64,000 nucleotides of DNA from Pseudomonas mosselii (GCF_019823065.1 NZ_CP081966.1:496001-560000), one strand, 5' to 3'. Positions 1 through 9,473 are shown, counted from the stretch's first letter. A program made the numbers and translations. Notes: generated from the letters alone by a model not told the origin.

Positions 1-22
1 AGCGGCCCCCAGGGCCTTCGAA

Positions 23-1915
23 TCAGATCCTGAAACTCCCCACCAGATGCTTCAACCGCTCGACCTGATGTTCCAGGTCGGTGCAGGCACGCAAGGTGCT
101 CTGCAGGTTCTGCACCCCTTCCTGGTTCAGCGTATTGATCTCGGTGATGTCGACATTGATCGACTCGACCACGGCCGTCTGCTCTTCGGTGGCGGTGGCC
201 ACCGACTGGTTCATGCCGTCGATCTCGCCGATGCGCTGGGTGACGCTGCCAAGGCGTTCGCCGGCCTGGTTGGCGATGCCCACGCTGCGGTCGCTGTGCT
301 GCTGGCTCTGGTTCATGGTGCTCACGGCCACCTGGGCGCCGGCCTGCAGCTCTTCGATCAGGCGCTGCACCTGTTGCGCCGAGTCCTGGGTGCGGTGGGC
401 CAGGTTACGCACCTCGTCCGCCACCACCGCGAAGCCGCGCCCGGCCTCGCCGGCGCGGGCGGCCTCGATAGCGGCGTTGAGCGCCAGCAGGTTGGTCTGC
501 TGCGAGATGCCACTGATCACATCGAGGATCTGGCCGATGTTCGCCGTATGGTTGTTCAGCGTCTCGATATTGCCGCTGGCGTCGCTGATGCGCGCCGACA
601 GTTGGTTCATCACGTTGATGGTCTCGCCGACCACCTGCTGGCCTTCCTCGGCCAGGCCACGGGCGGCGCTGGAGTGCTGCGAGGCGAGGGCGGCGTTCTG
701 GGCGATTTCCTGGGCGGCGGCACCCAGCTGGTTGATCGCCGCGGCCACGCTGCTGGTGCGGCTCGACTGCTGGTCGGCGTTGTGGATCGAGGCGTTGGAG
801 GCGTTGACCACCTGGCTGGCCACGGCATTCACCTGGCCGGTGGCCGAGGCCACTTCGCGGATCGACTCATGGATCCGTTCGACGAAGCGGTTGAACGACT
901 GCGCCAGGCTGCCGAACTCGTCCTGGGCGTGGATGTTCAGGCGTCGGGTCAGGTCGCCCTCGCCCTCTGCGATATCGCGCATGGCGCGGCCCATGACGTG
1001 CAGCGGCTCCATCAGCACGCGGATGAGCAGGCCGAGCAGGGCGATGATCACCACCACCGCGATCAGCGTCGCCACCAGCGCCGAGGTGCGCAGCTCGCCG
1101 AGCATGGCGAAGGCCGCGTCCTGGTCCAGCACCAGTGCCACGTACCAGTCCGCCGACGGCACGCCGTCGACATGGGTGAAGCTGATGAACTGCCGGCGGC
1201 CTTCGACCTCGACCTCTTTCAGGCCGCTGCCGATGCGCAGGTCGTTGCCGGGGTAGACATCGGCCAGGGTCTTGAGCGCCAGCTCGCCCTTGGGATGGAT
1301 GAGCACCTTGCCCTCGCCGTTGACGATGAAGGCATGGCCGCGACCGCCGAAGTCCAGGGTGTTGATCAGGTTGCTGATGGTCTGCAAGTCGGTGTCGACA
1401 CCGCTCACACCAATCATGCGCCCGCCCTGTTGCACCGGGGTGGCCAGGGTGATCACCAGCTTGCCGGCCGAGACCGAGATGTACGGCTCGGTGACGATGG
1501 TCTGGCCCGCCGCGCTGGCCGCCTTGTACCAGCCGCGCACGCGCGGGTCGTAGTCGGCGGCGCGGTTGCCCACCGGCACCGACTGCATGCTGCCGTCCTG
1601 GCCGCCGAAGTAGGTGAGGATGAAGTTGGCGCTGTACACCGGCAGCGCCAGGATGCGCTCAAGGCTGCCCTTGGCCGGGCCGTCGACGGCGATCTGCTGG
1701 GCCACCGAGTTCACCAGCTGGATGCGGCTGTCGAGCCAGGTTCGGATGTTGCCCGCGGTCAGGTTGCCCAGTGACTGCAACGTCGATTCGGTGTCGCTGC
1801 GTAGCGACTGGCGCTGCCGGTAGTCGTTGAACAGAACGAAACAGGTAAAGGCGACGGCCACCACGAGGGCGGCGGCCAGCAGGATCTTGTGGCTGAACTT
1901 GAGGTTCTTGGTCAT
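23..1915 (-). CDS. Methyl-accepting chemotaxis protein, dCache_1 sensor
   Basis: Membrane chemoreceptor of 630 aa that signals to CheA/CheW. Order: TM1 at about residues 9-29, a periplasmic double-Cache domain to about 270, TM2, HAMP, then the cytoplasmic signalling hairpin with the conserved tip around [18 protein letters not shown]. The sensor carries Y122, R127, W129 and Y130 (YDPRVRGWY) and D174, the spacing known for amino-acid-binding dCache receptors such as PctA; the position of PctA D146 is Ser147 here. The ATG at 1915 is chosen because TM1 then starts at residue 9; an upstream GTG at 1969 would add an unlikely basic leader. It lies about 1.2 kb from the hut locus, so an amino-acid ligand is plausible but only inferred. 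Confidence 0.93.
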   Translation of the reverse strand: MTKNLKFSHKILLAAALVVAVAFTCFVLFNDYRQRQSLRSDTESTLQSLGNLTAGNIRTWLDSRIQLVNSVAQQIAVDGPAKGSLERILALPVYSANFILTYFGGQDGSMQSVPVGNRAADYDPRVRGWYKAASAAGQTIVTEPYISVSAGKLVITLATPVQQGGRMIGVSGVDTDLQTISNLINTLDFGGRGHAFIVNGEGKVLIHPKGELALKTLADVYPGNDLRIGSGLKEVEVEGRRQFISFTHVDGVPSADWYVALVLDQDAAFAMLGELRTSALVATLIAVVVIIALLGLLIRVLMEPLHVMGRAMRDIAEGEGDLTRRLNIHAQDEFGSLAQSFNRFVERIHESIREVASATGQVNAVASQVVNASNASIHNADQQSSRTSSVAAAINQLGAAAQEIAQNAALASQHSSAARGLAEEGQQVVGETINVMNQLSARISDASGNIETLNNHTANIGQILDVISGISQQTNLLALNAAIEAARAGEAGRGFAVVADEVRNLAHRTQDSAQQVQRLIEELQAGAQVAVSTMNQSQQHSDRSVGIANQAGERLGSVTQRIGEIDGMNQSVATATEEQTAVVESINVDITEINTLNQEGVQNLQSTLRACTDLEHQVERLKHLVGSFRI

Positions 1916-2138
1916 TTTTCTTGGAATCTGCGCACGGGCACGAAGGGGAGGGGTGCGGCAAAAGGCCACACCACCGCTCTATGTCGACGCGCAGGAATAA
2001 AACATTAATCGTTTGCGCGCCAGGCGACCAACGGCGCACAACGAAACCTGGCCTGCCAGGGAACCACGGAGCCTTTTTCCCTTCTAAGCTCCCTGCAGGC
2101 CCTCGTACCTGCGTATCCACCTCCAGGAGTGTCCCTTC
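1916..2138. other. Divergent intergenic region
   Basis: 223 bp between the chemoreceptor gene and the small lipoprotein gene, which are divergently transcribed. It is AT-richer around 1998-2012 (aaaacattaatcg), a likely promoter area. No sigma-28 or sigma-54 pattern and no RNA gene was recognised. A ribosome binding site (AGGAG, 2125-2129) lies upstream of the lipoprotein ATG. Confidence 0.5.
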
Positions 2139-2393
2139 ATGTCGTTGCGTTCCCTCGCCCTGTTGTCCTTGTGCGTCGTCCTGACCGCCTGCAGCAAGAT
2201 CAACCAGGAAAACTATTCCAAGCTCAAGGCCGGCATGAACAAGGCTGAGGTCGAGCAACTGCTCGGTTCGCCCAAGGAGTGCTCCGGCGCGCTGGGCATG
2301 AGCAGTTGCACCTGGGGTGACGAGAAGAGCTTCATCAGCGTGCAGTACGCGGCGGACAAGGTCCTGATGTATTCCGGGCAGGGCCTCAAATGA
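2139..2393 (+). CDS. Small BamE-like (DUF3862-type) lipoprotein
   Basis: 84-aa predicted outer-membrane lipoprotein. A short signal peptide ends in the lipobox LTAC with Cys18 as the lipidated residue. The rest (YSKLKAGMNKAEVEQLLG, then SSCTWGD) has the helix-turn-strand pattern of the SmpA/OmlA/BamE-like fold seen in DUF3862 proteins, with two further Cys that could pair. Its stop overlaps the start of the lipocalin gene by 4 nt, so the two are translationally coupled. The exact function is unknown; the family assignment rests on the motif pattern only. Confidence 0.8.
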   Translation: MSLRSLALLSLCVVLTACSKINQENYSKLKAGMNKAEVEQLLGSPKECSGALGMSSCTWGDEKSFISVQYAADKVLMYSGQGLK

Positions 2394-2962
2394 GGCGTCT
2401 GCACCTGCTGCTGGGCGTGTGCCTGGTGATGCTGCTCGGTGGCTGCGCCACCTCGGCCACCGACCCGCTGGCGCCGAAGACCGCAGGTGCGGTCGACCTC
2501 AAGCGTTACCAGGGCAAATGGTTCGAACTGGCGCGTCTGCCGATGAAGTACCAAGATGGCTGCGCCCAATCCGAAGCCCACTACAACCTCAAGCCCGACG
2601 GCACGGTCGGCGTGCTCAACCGCTGCCGCACCCTGGGCGATGAGTGGCTGCGCGCCGAAGGCCATGCCACGTCGCAGGAGGCCGGGCACACCGACAAGCT
2701 GTGGGTGGAGTTCGACAATTGGTTCACCCGGCTGGTGCCCGGCGTGGCCAAGGGTGATTACTGGATTCTGTTCGTAGACGAACGCTATCGCACGGCGATT
2801 GTCGGCAGCCCGGATCGCAAGTACCTGTGGATTCTTTCACGTACGCCTTCGCTGCCGGCCTGGGAGCGCGAGAACCTGTTGGCCAATGCGAGGCAGCAGG
2901 GGTATGACACCAATCGGTTGATCTGGCGCACGCCTGACAAGCAGATTGTCGTCCGGCATTGA
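2390..2962 (+). CDS. blc: Outer-membrane lipoprotein lipocalin Blc
   Basis: 190-aa bacterial lipocalin. It has a signal peptide with lipobox LGGC (Cys19) and the lipocalin first motif YQGKWFELARLP, where the G-x-W tryptophan closes the barrel base, followed by the NRC and WILSRTP segments typical of Blc. Family members bind lysophospholipids or fatty acids at the outer membrane and are usually expressed in stationary phase or under envelope stress. It overlaps the preceding lipoprotein gene by ATGA. Length is about that of Blc homologues (near 180 aa). Confidence 0.93.
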   Translation: MRRLHLLLGVCLVMLLGGCATSATDPLAPKTAGAVDLKRYQGKWFELARLPMKYQDGCAQSEAHYNLKPDGTVGVLNRCRTLGDEWLRAEGHATSQEAGHTDKLWVEFDNWFTRLVPGVAKGDYWILFVDERYRTAIVGSPDRKYLWILSRTPSLPAWERENLLANARQQGYDTNRLIWRTPDKQIVVRH

Positions 2963-2981
2963 GCAGCAGACTGACGCGGTC

Positions 2982-3109
2982 CCTGCAGGAGCGGCCTTGT
3001 GTCGCGATAGGGGTGCGAAATGCCCCCAGGATTTCAGTGTCAATGCACATATCGCCGGGGCCGCTATGCGGCCCTTTCCGACCGGTCCGACGCCTCGGCA
3101 AGGCCGCTC
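2982..3109. repeat. REP pair with unusual right copy
   Basis: Two inverted REP-type segments. The left one is of the form GCGGCCTTGTGTCGCG. The right one contains, on the minus strand, GCGGCCTTGCCGAGGCG followed by TCGGACCGGTCGGAAAGG. This long variant recurs in opposite orientation at about 34851-34888. It sits between convergent blc and hutF and probably serves as a bidirectional transcription stop. Confidence 0.75.
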
Positions 3110-3120
3110 AGAGCCGGCGT

Positions 3121-4485
3121 TCAGGCTAGAAGCTGGCGCAGGACTGCCGCAAACGCCACCGCGCTTTCCTCGTCCTGCCCATGACGCCCCTGGCGCACCA
3201 CCCACTGCCCGTTGACCATCACATCGCGCACCTGGCGGTCGCCGCCGGCGAACAGCCAGCGGTTCAGGATCGCATCGCCTTCGGCCACGGCCAGGTATGG
3301 ATCCTGCCCATCGAGCACCAGCCAGTCCGCGCGCTTGCCCACGGCGAGTTCGCCGATCGGCTGCCCCAGCGCCTGGGCACCGCCCATCAGCGCGGCATCG
3401 TAGAGCGTGCGGCCCACCATTGGCTGGTCGGCGCGATACAGCCGGTTGCGGCGCTGGTCGCGCAGGCGCTGGCCATACTCCAACCAGCGCAACTCCTCGG
3501 CCACGCTGAGCGACACATGGCTGTCCGAGCCGATGCCCATGCGTCCGCCCTGGGCCAGGTAGTCCACCGCCGGGAAGATTCCATCGCCCAGGTTCGCCTC
3601 GGTGGTCAAGCAGAGCCCGGCCACCGCGCCGCTGCGGGCCATGGCGGCGACTTCGTCGGCTTCGGCGTGGGTGGCGTGTACCAGGCACCAGCGCTGATCC
3701 ACCTCGACATGCTCGTATAGCCACTGCAGCGGACGGCGGCCACTCCAGGCCAGGCAGTCATCGACTTCCTTCTGCTGCTCGGCAATGTGGATATGAATAG
3801 GGCAGGCCGCATTGCTGGCGCCCAGCACATCGGCGATCTGGCCCGGCGTCACCGCGCGCAGGGAATGGAAGCACAGCCCCAGTGCTTGCGCCGGTTGTTG
3901 CGCCAGCAAGGGTGCAAGCTGCTGCTGCAGGCGCAGGTACTGCTCGGTGGAATTGATGAAACGTCGCTGACCGTCGTTGGGCGCCTGGCCACCGAAGCCG
4001 GAATGGCTGTACAGCACTGGTAGCAAGGTCAGGCCGATACCGCTGGCGCTGGCGGCGGCGCTGATGCGGCGCGACAGCTCGGCAGGGTCGGCATAGGCCT
4101 GGCCATTCTGGTCATGGTGCACGTAATGGAACTCGGCCACCGAGGTGTAGCCGGCCTTGAGCATCTCGATGTACAGCTGGCGGGCGATCACCTGCAACTG
4201 CTCCGGGGTGATCCGGCCGACCAGGCGGTACATCAGCTCGCGCCAGGTCCAGAAGCTGTCGTTGGGATTGCCGGCCACTTCCGCCAGCCCTGCCATGGCC
4301 CGCTGGAACGCGTGCGAGTGCAGGTTGGGCATGCCCGGCAGCAACGGCCCGGCCAGGCGCTCGGCGCCATCGGCGCTGGCATCGGCCTCGATCGAGGCCA
4401 GTCGGCCGTCGGCGGCGACCTCCAGGCGGACATTGCGGGCCCAGCCCGAGGGCAGCAGGGCGCGTTCGGCGAAGTAGGCGGACAT
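3121..4485 (-). CDS. hutF: Formimidoylglutamate deiminase HutF
   Basis: 454-aa amidohydrolase that converts N-formimino-L-glutamate and water to N-formyl-L-glutamate and ammonia, the fourth step of the Pseudomonas histidine pathway. The metal-binding HxH is visible as NLHSHAF (H56, H58). Further family motifs are IHIHIAEQ, the HATH segment and the Asp in GIGSDSHVSLS. The ATG at 4485 is preferred; an in-frame ATG at 4521 would add 12 residues and would start inside the HutC operator. It is divergent from hutC, with the operator between them. HutG further along completes the route, so the set encodes the deiminase plus deformylase branch rather than a one-step formiminoglutamase. Confidence 0.96.
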   Translation of the reverse strand: MSAYFAERALLPSGWARNVRLEVAADGRLASIEADASADGAERLAGPLLPGMPNLHSHAFQRAMAGLAEVAGNPNDSFWTWRELMYRLVGRITPEQLQVIARQLYIEMLKAGYTSVAEFHYVHHDQNGQAYADPAELSRRISAAASASGIGLTLLPVLYSHSGFGGQAPNDGQRRFINSTEQYLRLQQQLAPLLAQQPAQALGLCFHSLRAVTPGQIADVLGASNAACPIHIHIAEQQKEVDDCLAWSGRRPLQWLYEHVEVDQRWCLVHATHAEADEVAAMARSGAVAGLCLTTEANLGDGIFPAVDYLAQGGRMGIGSDSHVSLSVAEELRWLEYGQRLRDQRRNRLYRADQPMVGRTLYDAALMGGAQALGQPIGELAVGKRADWLVLDGQDPYLAVAEGDAILNRWLFAGGDRQVRDVMVNGQWVVRQGRHGQDEESAVAFAAVLRQLLA

Positions 4486-4508
4486 CGGTGAAATCCTGTT
4501 ATTGTTAA

Positions 4509-4522
4509 CTTGTATATACATA
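4509..4522. promoter_or_regulatory. HutC operator between hutF and hutC
   Basis: CTTGTATATACATA, matching 12 of 14 positions of the palindrome CTTGTA-N2-TACAAG found intact in front of hutU. Its place between divergent hutF and hutC fits HutC controlling hutF and its own operon. Inferred from pattern and position. Confidence 0.75.
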
Positions 4523-4593
4523 TACAGCCGTTTGCCTGCCGGGTAAACTCCGGCAAGCTACCGTTCACTCCAACCGCACAAGGATTCAACGCC

Positions 4594-5340
4594 GTGCCGA
4601 CACCTCCTGTCTCCGCGCTGGTTGCCCAGATGGGCGAAGGGCCGGCGCCGCTCTACGCCCGGGTGAAACAGATGATCATCCAGCAGATCGAGAGCGGCAG
4701 CTGGCCGCCTCATCACCGGGTGCCTTCCGAGAGCGAACTGGTCAGCGAGCTGGGCTTCAGCCGCATGACCATCAACCGCGCCCTGCGCGAACTGACCGCC
4801 GAAGGCCTGCTGGTGCGCATGCAGGGCGTCGGCACTTTCGTCGCCGAGCCCAAGAGCCGCTCGGCACTGTTCGAGGTCAACAACATCGCCGACGAGATCG
4901 CCGGCCGTGGCCACCAGCATAGCTGCCAGGTGATTACCCTGGCCGAGGAGGCCGCCGGTTCCGAGCGCGCCCTGGCCCTGGACATGCGCGAAGGCCAGCG
5001 GGTGTTCCATTCGCTGATCGTGCATTACGAGAACGGCGTGCCGGTGCAGATCGAGGACCGCTACGTCAACGCGGCCATCGCTCCGGATTACCTCAAGCAG
5101 GATTTCACCCTGCAGACGCCTTACGCCTATCTATCGCAGGTCGCGCCGCTTACCGAAGGCGAGCACGTGGTCGAGGCCATCCTCGCCGAGCCTGAAGAAT
5201 GCACGCTGTTGCAGATCGAGCGGGGCGAACCTTGCCTGCTGATCCGCCGCCGCACCTGGTCGGGGCGCCAGCCGGTGACCGCCGCGCGCCTGATCCACCC
5301 CGGTTCCCGCCATCGCCTTGAAGGACGATTCAGCAAATGA
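4594..5340 (+). CDS. hutC: Histidine utilisation repressor HutC
   Basis: 248-aa GntR-family (HutC subfamily) transcription factor. The N-terminal winged helix-turn-helix (about residues 14-85) contains ARVKQMIIQQIESG and PSESELVSELGFSRMTINRAL. The C-terminal UTRA effector domain follows and in this family binds urocanate, the true inducer. The GTG at 4594 is taken as the start because AAGGA lies 9 nt upstream and the length then equals the 248 aa I recall for P. putida HutC. Candidate operators are at 4509-4522 and 5986-5999. hutD overlaps its stop codon by 4 nt. Confidence 0.96.
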   Translation: MPTPPVSALVAQMGEGPAPLYARVKQMIIQQIESGSWPPHHRVPSESELVSELGFSRMTINRALRELTAEGLLVRMQGVGTFVAEPKSRSALFEVNNIADEIAGRGHQHSCQVITLAEEAAGSERALALDMREGQRVFHSLIVHYENGVPVQIEDRYVNAAIAPDYLKQDFTLQTPYAYLSQVAPLTEGEHVVEAILAEPEECTLLQIERGEPCLLIRRRTWSGRQPVTAARLIHPGSRHRLEGRFSK

Positions 5341-5909
5341 CTCAGTTGCAGTTGTTGCGCGCCCGGGATTATCCGCGCATGCCCTGGAAGAACGGTGGTG
5401 GCTTCACCGAAGAGATCACCCGCGATGCCGGCGACAGCCTGGACGGTTTTGGCTGGCGCTTGTCGATTGCCGATATCGAGGAGTCCGGTGGCTTTTCCAG
5501 CTTTGCCGGGTACCAGCGGATCATCACCGTGTTGCAAGGCGACGGCATGCGGTTGCTGGTCGATGGCCAGGCCAGCCGGCCGCTGCTGCCGTTCGATGCG
5601 TTTGCCTTCAGTGGCGAGAGCCAGGTCAGTTGCAAGCTGCTGGGCGGGGCGATTCGAGATTTCAATCTGATCTACGCGCCGCAGCGGTATCGGGCTCGGT
5701 TGCAGTGGTTCGATGGTGGCAACCGCGTGTTCAGTTCGGCGTCGACGCTGTTGCTGTTTGCCGCCGGCACTCATGTCGAGGTGAGGTTGGCTGGGGAAGA
5801 GACGCAGCAGCTTGGGCGGTATGACTGCCTGCGGATCGATGGCAACGAGGGGTTGCTGGAAATGGATATGCAGGGGCGATTCTGCCTGATCGAACTCACT
5901 TCGCGTTGA
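5337..5909 (+). CDS. hutD: HutD family protein
   Basis: 190-aa cytoplasmic protein of the HutD family, a conserved member of Pseudomonas hut loci with a two-cupin fold. The N-terminal signature is RDYPRMPWKNGGGFTEEI, followed by the F-AGYQRIITVLQG cupin strand pair. In P. fluorescens HutD is reported to limit hut activity and to be important for fitness on histidine; no enzymatic reaction is established. It is translationally coupled to hutC (ATGA) and followed at once by a strong terminator. Confidence 0.93.
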   Translation: MTQLQLLRARDYPRMPWKNGGGFTEEITRDAGDSLDGFGWRLSIADIEESGGFSSFAGYQRIITVLQGDGMRLLVDGQASRPLLPFDAFAFSGESQVSCKLLGGAIRDFNLIYAPQRYRARLQWFDGGNRVFSSASTLLLFAAGTHVEVRLAGEETQQLGRYDCLRIDGNEGLLEMDMQGRFCLIELTSR

Positions 5910-5943
5910 AATAACTGGGGCCGCAAAGCGGCCCCAGTTATTT
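5909..5943. terminator. Rho-independent terminator after hutCD
   Basis: A perfect 16-bp inverted repeat (AAATAACTGGGGCCGC, loop AAA, then its complement) that starts on the last base of the hutD stop codon. A-run and T-run on the two sides allow action in both directions. Confidence 0.93.
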
Positions 5944-5985
5944 CAGCCGCTCAGCGGATAGGTCTGATTTTTTTGGTTGTCCATG

Positions 5986-5999
5986 CTTGTACATACAAG
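5986..5999. promoter_or_regulatory. HutC operator in the hutU promoter
   Basis: Perfect palindrome CTTGTACATACAAG about 66 nt upstream of the hutU start. A partial second copy, TTGTATATTGAG, lies at 6011-6022, and TATATT at 6014-6019 could serve as a -10 box. Binding by HutC is inferred from the matching site at the hutF-hutC promoter. No correctly spaced sigma-54 -24/-12 pair was found here. Confidence 0.85.
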
Positions 6000-6064
6000 T
6001 AAAGGTGTGTTTGTATATTGAGCACGACATACCCGCCCGCGGACGACCGCAGAGGACCTCTCCC

Positions 6065-7738
6065 GTGACTGACAACAACAAATACCGTGACGTAGAAATC
6101 CGTGCCCCGCGTGGCAACAAGCTGACCGCCAAGAGCTGGCTGACCGAAGCCCCGCTGCGCATGCTGATGAACAACCTCGACCCGCAGGTCGCCGAAAACC
6201 CGAAAGAGCTGGTGGTGTACGGCGGCATCGGCCGCGCCGCGCGCAACTGGGAGTGCTACGACAAGATCGTCGAGACCCTGACCCGTCTGGAAGACGACGA
6301 AACCCTGCTGGTGCAGTCGGGCAAGCCGGTCGGCGTGTTCAAGACCCACAGCAACGCCCCACGCGTGCTGATCGCCAACTCCAACCTGGTGCCGCACTGG
6401 GCCAACTGGGAACACTTCAACGAGCTGGATGCCAAGGGCCTGGCCATGTACGGCCAGATGACCGCCGGCAGCTGGATCTACATCGGCAGCCAGGGCATCG
6501 TCCAGGGTACCTACGAAACCTTCGTCGAAGCCGGCCGCCAGCACTACAACGGCAGCCTGAAAGGCAAGTGGGTACTGACCGCCGGCCTCGGTGGCATGGG
6601 CGGTGCCCAGCCACTGGCCGCCACCCTGGCCGGTGCCTGCTCGCTGAACATCGAGTGCCAGCAGAGCCGCATCGATTTCCGCCTGGAAACCCGCTACGTC
6701 GATGAGCAAGCCAAGGACCTCGATGACGCCCTGGCGCGCATCGCCAAGTACACCGCCGAAGGCAAGGCCATCTCCATCGCCCTGCACGGCAACGCCGCCG
6801 AAATCCTGCCGGAGCTGGTCAAGCGTGGCGTGCGCCCGGACATGGTCACCGACCAGACCAGCGCCCATGACCCGCTCAACGGCTACCTGCCGGCCGGCTG
6901 GACCTGGGAGCAATACCGCGACCGCGCGCAGACCGACCCGGCTGCGGTGGTCAAGGCCGCCAAGCAATCGATGGCCGTGCACGTCAAGGCCATGCTCGAC
7001 TTCCAGAAGCAAGGCATCCCGACCTTCGACTACGGCAACAATATCCGTCAGATGGCCAAGGAAGAGGGCGTGGCCAACGCCTTCGATTTCCCGGGCTTCG
7101 TCCCGGCCTACATCCGCCCACTGTTCTGCCGCGGCGTCGGCCCGTTCCGCTGGGCCGCGCTGTCCGGCGACGCCGAGGACATCTACAAGACCGACGCCAA
7201 GGTCAAGGAACTGATCCCGGACGACGCCCACCTGCACCGCTGGCTGGACATGGCCCGCGAGCGCATCAGCTTCCAGGGCCTGCCGGCACGTATCTGCTGG
7301 GTCGGCCTGGGCCTGCGCGCCAAGCTTGGCCTGGCGTTCAACGAAATGGTGCGCAGCGGCGAGCTGTCGGCGCCAGTCGTCATCGGCCGTGACCACCTGG
7401 ACTCGGGCTCGGTGTCCAGCCCCAACCGCGAGACCGAAGCCATGCGCGACGGCTCCGACGCGGTCTCCGACTGGCCGCTGCTCAACGCCCTGCTCAACAC
7501 CGCGGGCGGCGCCACTTGGGTTTCGCTGCACCACGGCGGTGGCGTGGGCATGGGCTTCTCCCAGCACTCGGGCATGGTCATCGTCTGCGACGGTACCGAT
7601 GAAGCCGCCGAGCGTATCGCCCGTGTACTGACCAACGACCCGGGGACTGGTGTGATGCGCCACGCCGATGCCGGCTACCAGATCGCCATCGACTGCGCCA
7701 AGGAGCAGGGCCTGGACCTGCCGATGATCACCGGCTGA
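6065..7738 (+). CDS. hutU: Urocanate hydratase HutU
   Basis: 557-aa urocanase that converts urocanate and water to 4-imidazolone-5-propionate with tightly bound NAD+. The glycine-rich dinucleotide segment [10 protein letters not shown] and the catalytic cysteine in RICWVGLG are present (codon 7295-7297, Cys411 counting the initiator, the known Cys410). The GTG at 6065 is chosen because AGAGGA lies upstream and the length then equals the P. putida enzyme. First gene downstream of the HutC operator and probably cotranscribed with hutH. Confidence 0.98.
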   Translation: MTDNNKYRDVEIRAPRGNKLTAKSWLTEAPLRMLMNNLDPQVAENPKELVVYGGIGRAARNWECYDKIVETLTRLEDDETLLVQSGKPVGVFKTHSNAPRVLIANSNLVPHWANWEHFNELDAKGLAMYGQMTAGSWIYIGSQGIVQGTYETFVEAGRQHYNGSLKGKWVLTAGLGGMGGAQPLAATLAGACSLNIECQQSRIDFRLETRYVDEQAKDLDDALARIAKYTAEGKAISIALHGNAAEILPELVKRGVRPDMVTDQTSAHDPLNGYLPAGWTWEQYRDRAQTDPAAVVKAAKQSMAVHVKAMLDFQKQGIPTFDYGNNIRQMAKEEGVANAFDFPGFVPAYIRPLFCRGVGPFRWAALSGDAEDIYKTDAKVKELIPDDAHLHRWLDMARERISFQGLPARICWVGLGLRAKLGLAFNEMVRSGELSAPVVIGRDHLDSGSVSSPNRETEAMRDGSDAVSDWPLLNALLNTAGGATWVSLHHGGGVGMGFSQHSGMVIVCDGTDEAAERIARVLTNDPGTGVMRHADAGYQIAIDCAKEQGLDLPMITG

Positions 7739-7825
7739 TCGCCGCGCTTTGGATCGCACCCTTCACGGGTGATACTGAACAACAAGAAGGGGCCCCGCGT
7801 GGCCCCAAGCGATTGGAGTAGCGAA
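7739..7825 (+). other. hutU-hutH spacer with small hairpins
   Basis: 87-nt spacer with two short inverted repeats, CACCC-N5-GGGTG (about 7758-7772) and GGGGCC-N6-GGCCCC (7789-7806). Neither is followed by a T-run, so they are more likely RNA-stabilising or mild attenuating structures than terminators. Confidence 0.4.
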
Positions 7826-9358
7826 GTGACCGAATTGACCCTCAAGCCCGGCACCCTGACCCTGGCCCAACTGCGCGCCATCCACGCCGCCCCCGTGCGC
7901 CTGCAGCTGGACGCCAGCGCCGCGCCGGCCATCGACGCCAGTGTCGCCTGCGTCGAGCAGATCATCGCCGAAGACCGCACCGCCTACGGCATCAACACCG
8001 GTTTTGGCCTGCTGGCCTCGACCCGCATCGCCAGCCATGACCTGGAGAACCTGCAGCGTTCGCTGGTGCTGTCCCACGCCGCCGGTATCGGCGCGCCGTT
8101 GGACGACGACCTGGTGCGCCTGATCATGGTGCTGAAGATCAACAGCCTGAGCCGAGGTTTCTCCGGTATCCGCCGCAAGGTGATCGACGCGCTGATCGGC
8201 CTGGTCAACGCCGAAGTCTATCCGCACATTCCGCTCAAGGGCTCGGTCGGCGCTTCCGGCGACCTGGCGCCGCTGGCACACATGTCGCTGGTGCTGCTGG
8301 GCGAAGGCAAGGCGCGCTACAAAGGTCAGTGGCTGCCTGCCACCGAAGCCCTGGCCGTCGCTGGCCTCGAGCCGCTGACCCTGGCCGCCAAAGAAGGCCT
8401 GGCCCTGCTCAACGGCACCCAGGCGTCCACCGCCTACGCCTTGCGCGGCCTGTTCCAGGCCGAAGACCTGTACGCCGCGGCCATCGCCTGTGGCGGCCTG
8501 ACCGTGGAAGCGGCACTGGGCTCGCGTTCGCCGTTCGATGCGCGCATCCATGCCGTGCGTGGCCAACGTGGCCAGATCGACACCGCCGCCTGCTTCCGCG
8601 ATCTGCTGGGCGACTCCAGTGAAGTGTCGCTGTCGCACAAGAACTGCGACAAGGTCCAGGACCCGTACTCCCTGCGCTGCCAACCACAGGTCATGGGCGC
8701 CTGCCTGACCCAGATCCGCCAGGCCGCCGAAGTCTTGGGCATCGAAGCCAACGCCGTATCGGACAACCCGCTGGTGTTCGCCGCCGAAGGTGACGTGATC
8801 TCCGGTGGCAACTTCCACGCCGAGCCCGTGGCCATGGCCGCCGACAATATTGCCCTGGCCATTGCCGAGATCGGTTCGCTGAGCGAGCGGCGCATCTCGC
8901 TGATGATGGACAAGCACATGTCCCAGCTGCCGCCGTTCCTGGTGGAAAACGGCGGGGTCAACTCCGGCTTCATGATCGCCCAGGTCACCGCCGCCGCGCT
9001 GGCCAGCGAGAACAAGGCGCTGTCGCACCCGCACAGCGTCGACAGCCTGCCGACTTCGGCCAACCAGGAAGACCACGTGTCGATGGCCCCGGCCGCCGGC
9101 AAGCGTTTGTGGGAAATGGCCGAGAACACCCGTGGCGTGCTGGCCATCGAATGGCTGGGCGCCTGCCAGGGCTTGGATCTGCGCAAGGGGCTAAAGACCT
9201 CGGTCAAGCTCGAACAAGCGCGCCAGGCGCTGCGCAAGGACGTGCCGCACTATGACCGTGACCGTTTCTTCGCGCCGGATATCGAAGTGGCGTCCGAGCT
9301 GCTGGCCAAAGGTACCTTGACCGGCCTGCTGCCGGCTGGGGTCCTGCCTAGCCTGTAA
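7826..9358 (+). CDS. hutH: Histidine ammonia-lyase HutH
   Basis: 510-aa lyase that deaminates L-histidine to trans-urocanate and ammonia, the committed step. The autocatalytic MIO prosthetic group forms from the Ala-Ser-Gly triad in [13 protein letters not shown] (residues 143-145 with the initiator counted), and the active-site tyrosine lies in [10 protein letters not shown]. The GTG at 7826 is preferred because GGAG lies 7 nt upstream and the length matches the P. putida enzyme; an upstream in-frame start at 7769 would run through the spacer. A REP pair separates it from hutT. Confidence 0.98.
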   Translation: MTELTLKPGTLTLAQLRAIHAAPVRLQLDASAAPAIDASVACVEQIIAEDRTAYGINTGFGLLASTRIASHDLENLQRSLVLSHAAGIGAPLDDDLVRLIMVLKINSLSRGFSGIRRKVIDALIGLVNAEVYPHIPLKGSVGASGDLAPLAHMSLVLLGEGKARYKGQWLPATEALAVAGLEPLTLAAKEGLALLNGTQASTAYALRGLFQAEDLYAAAIACGGLTVEAALGSRSPFDARIHAVRGQRGQIDTAACFRDLLGDSSEVSLSHKNCDKVQDPYSLRCQPQVMGACLTQIRQAAEVLGIEANAVSDNPLVFAAEGDVISGGNFHAEPVAMAADNIALAIAEIGSLSERRISLMMDKHMSQLPPFLVENGGVNSGFMIAQVTAAALASENKALSHPHSVDSLPTSANQEDHVSMAPAAGKRLWEMAENTRGVLAIEWLGACQGLDLRKGLKTSVKLEQARQALRKDVPHYDRDRFFAPDIEVASELLAKGTLTGLLPAGVLPSL

Positions 9359-9360
9359 TG

Positions 9361-9473
9361 CCGCTGGGGCCGCTGTGCGGCCCTTTCGCCGGCAAGCCGG
9401 CTCCCACGCAGGTGTGCCGCATGCACCCTGTGGGAGCCGGCTTGCCGGCGATGGGCTGCGCAGCAGCCCCCTC
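9361..9473. repeat. REP pair between hutH and hutT
   Basis: Two inverted copies of a REP element (CGCCGGCAAGCCGGCTCCCAC and its complement GTGGGAGCCGGCTTGCCGGCG), each flanked by a small GC hairpin (GGGGCCGCTGTGCGGCCC and GGGCTGCGCAGCAGCCC). Within the hut operon this may lower expression of the downstream permease genes or protect the upstream mRNA. Confidence 0.88.

Noticed and set aside
47-1774. Long plus-strand open frame of 575 codons opposite the first chemoreceptor
   Set aside because: It mirrors the high-GC receptor gene, is rich in His, Gly and Ala, has no family motifs and no ribosome binding site.
5971-5990. Possible sigma-54 promoter before hutU (TTGGTTGTCCATGCTTG)
   Set aside because: The GG and GC are 10 nt apart rather than 12, so it does not fit the sigma-54 pattern.
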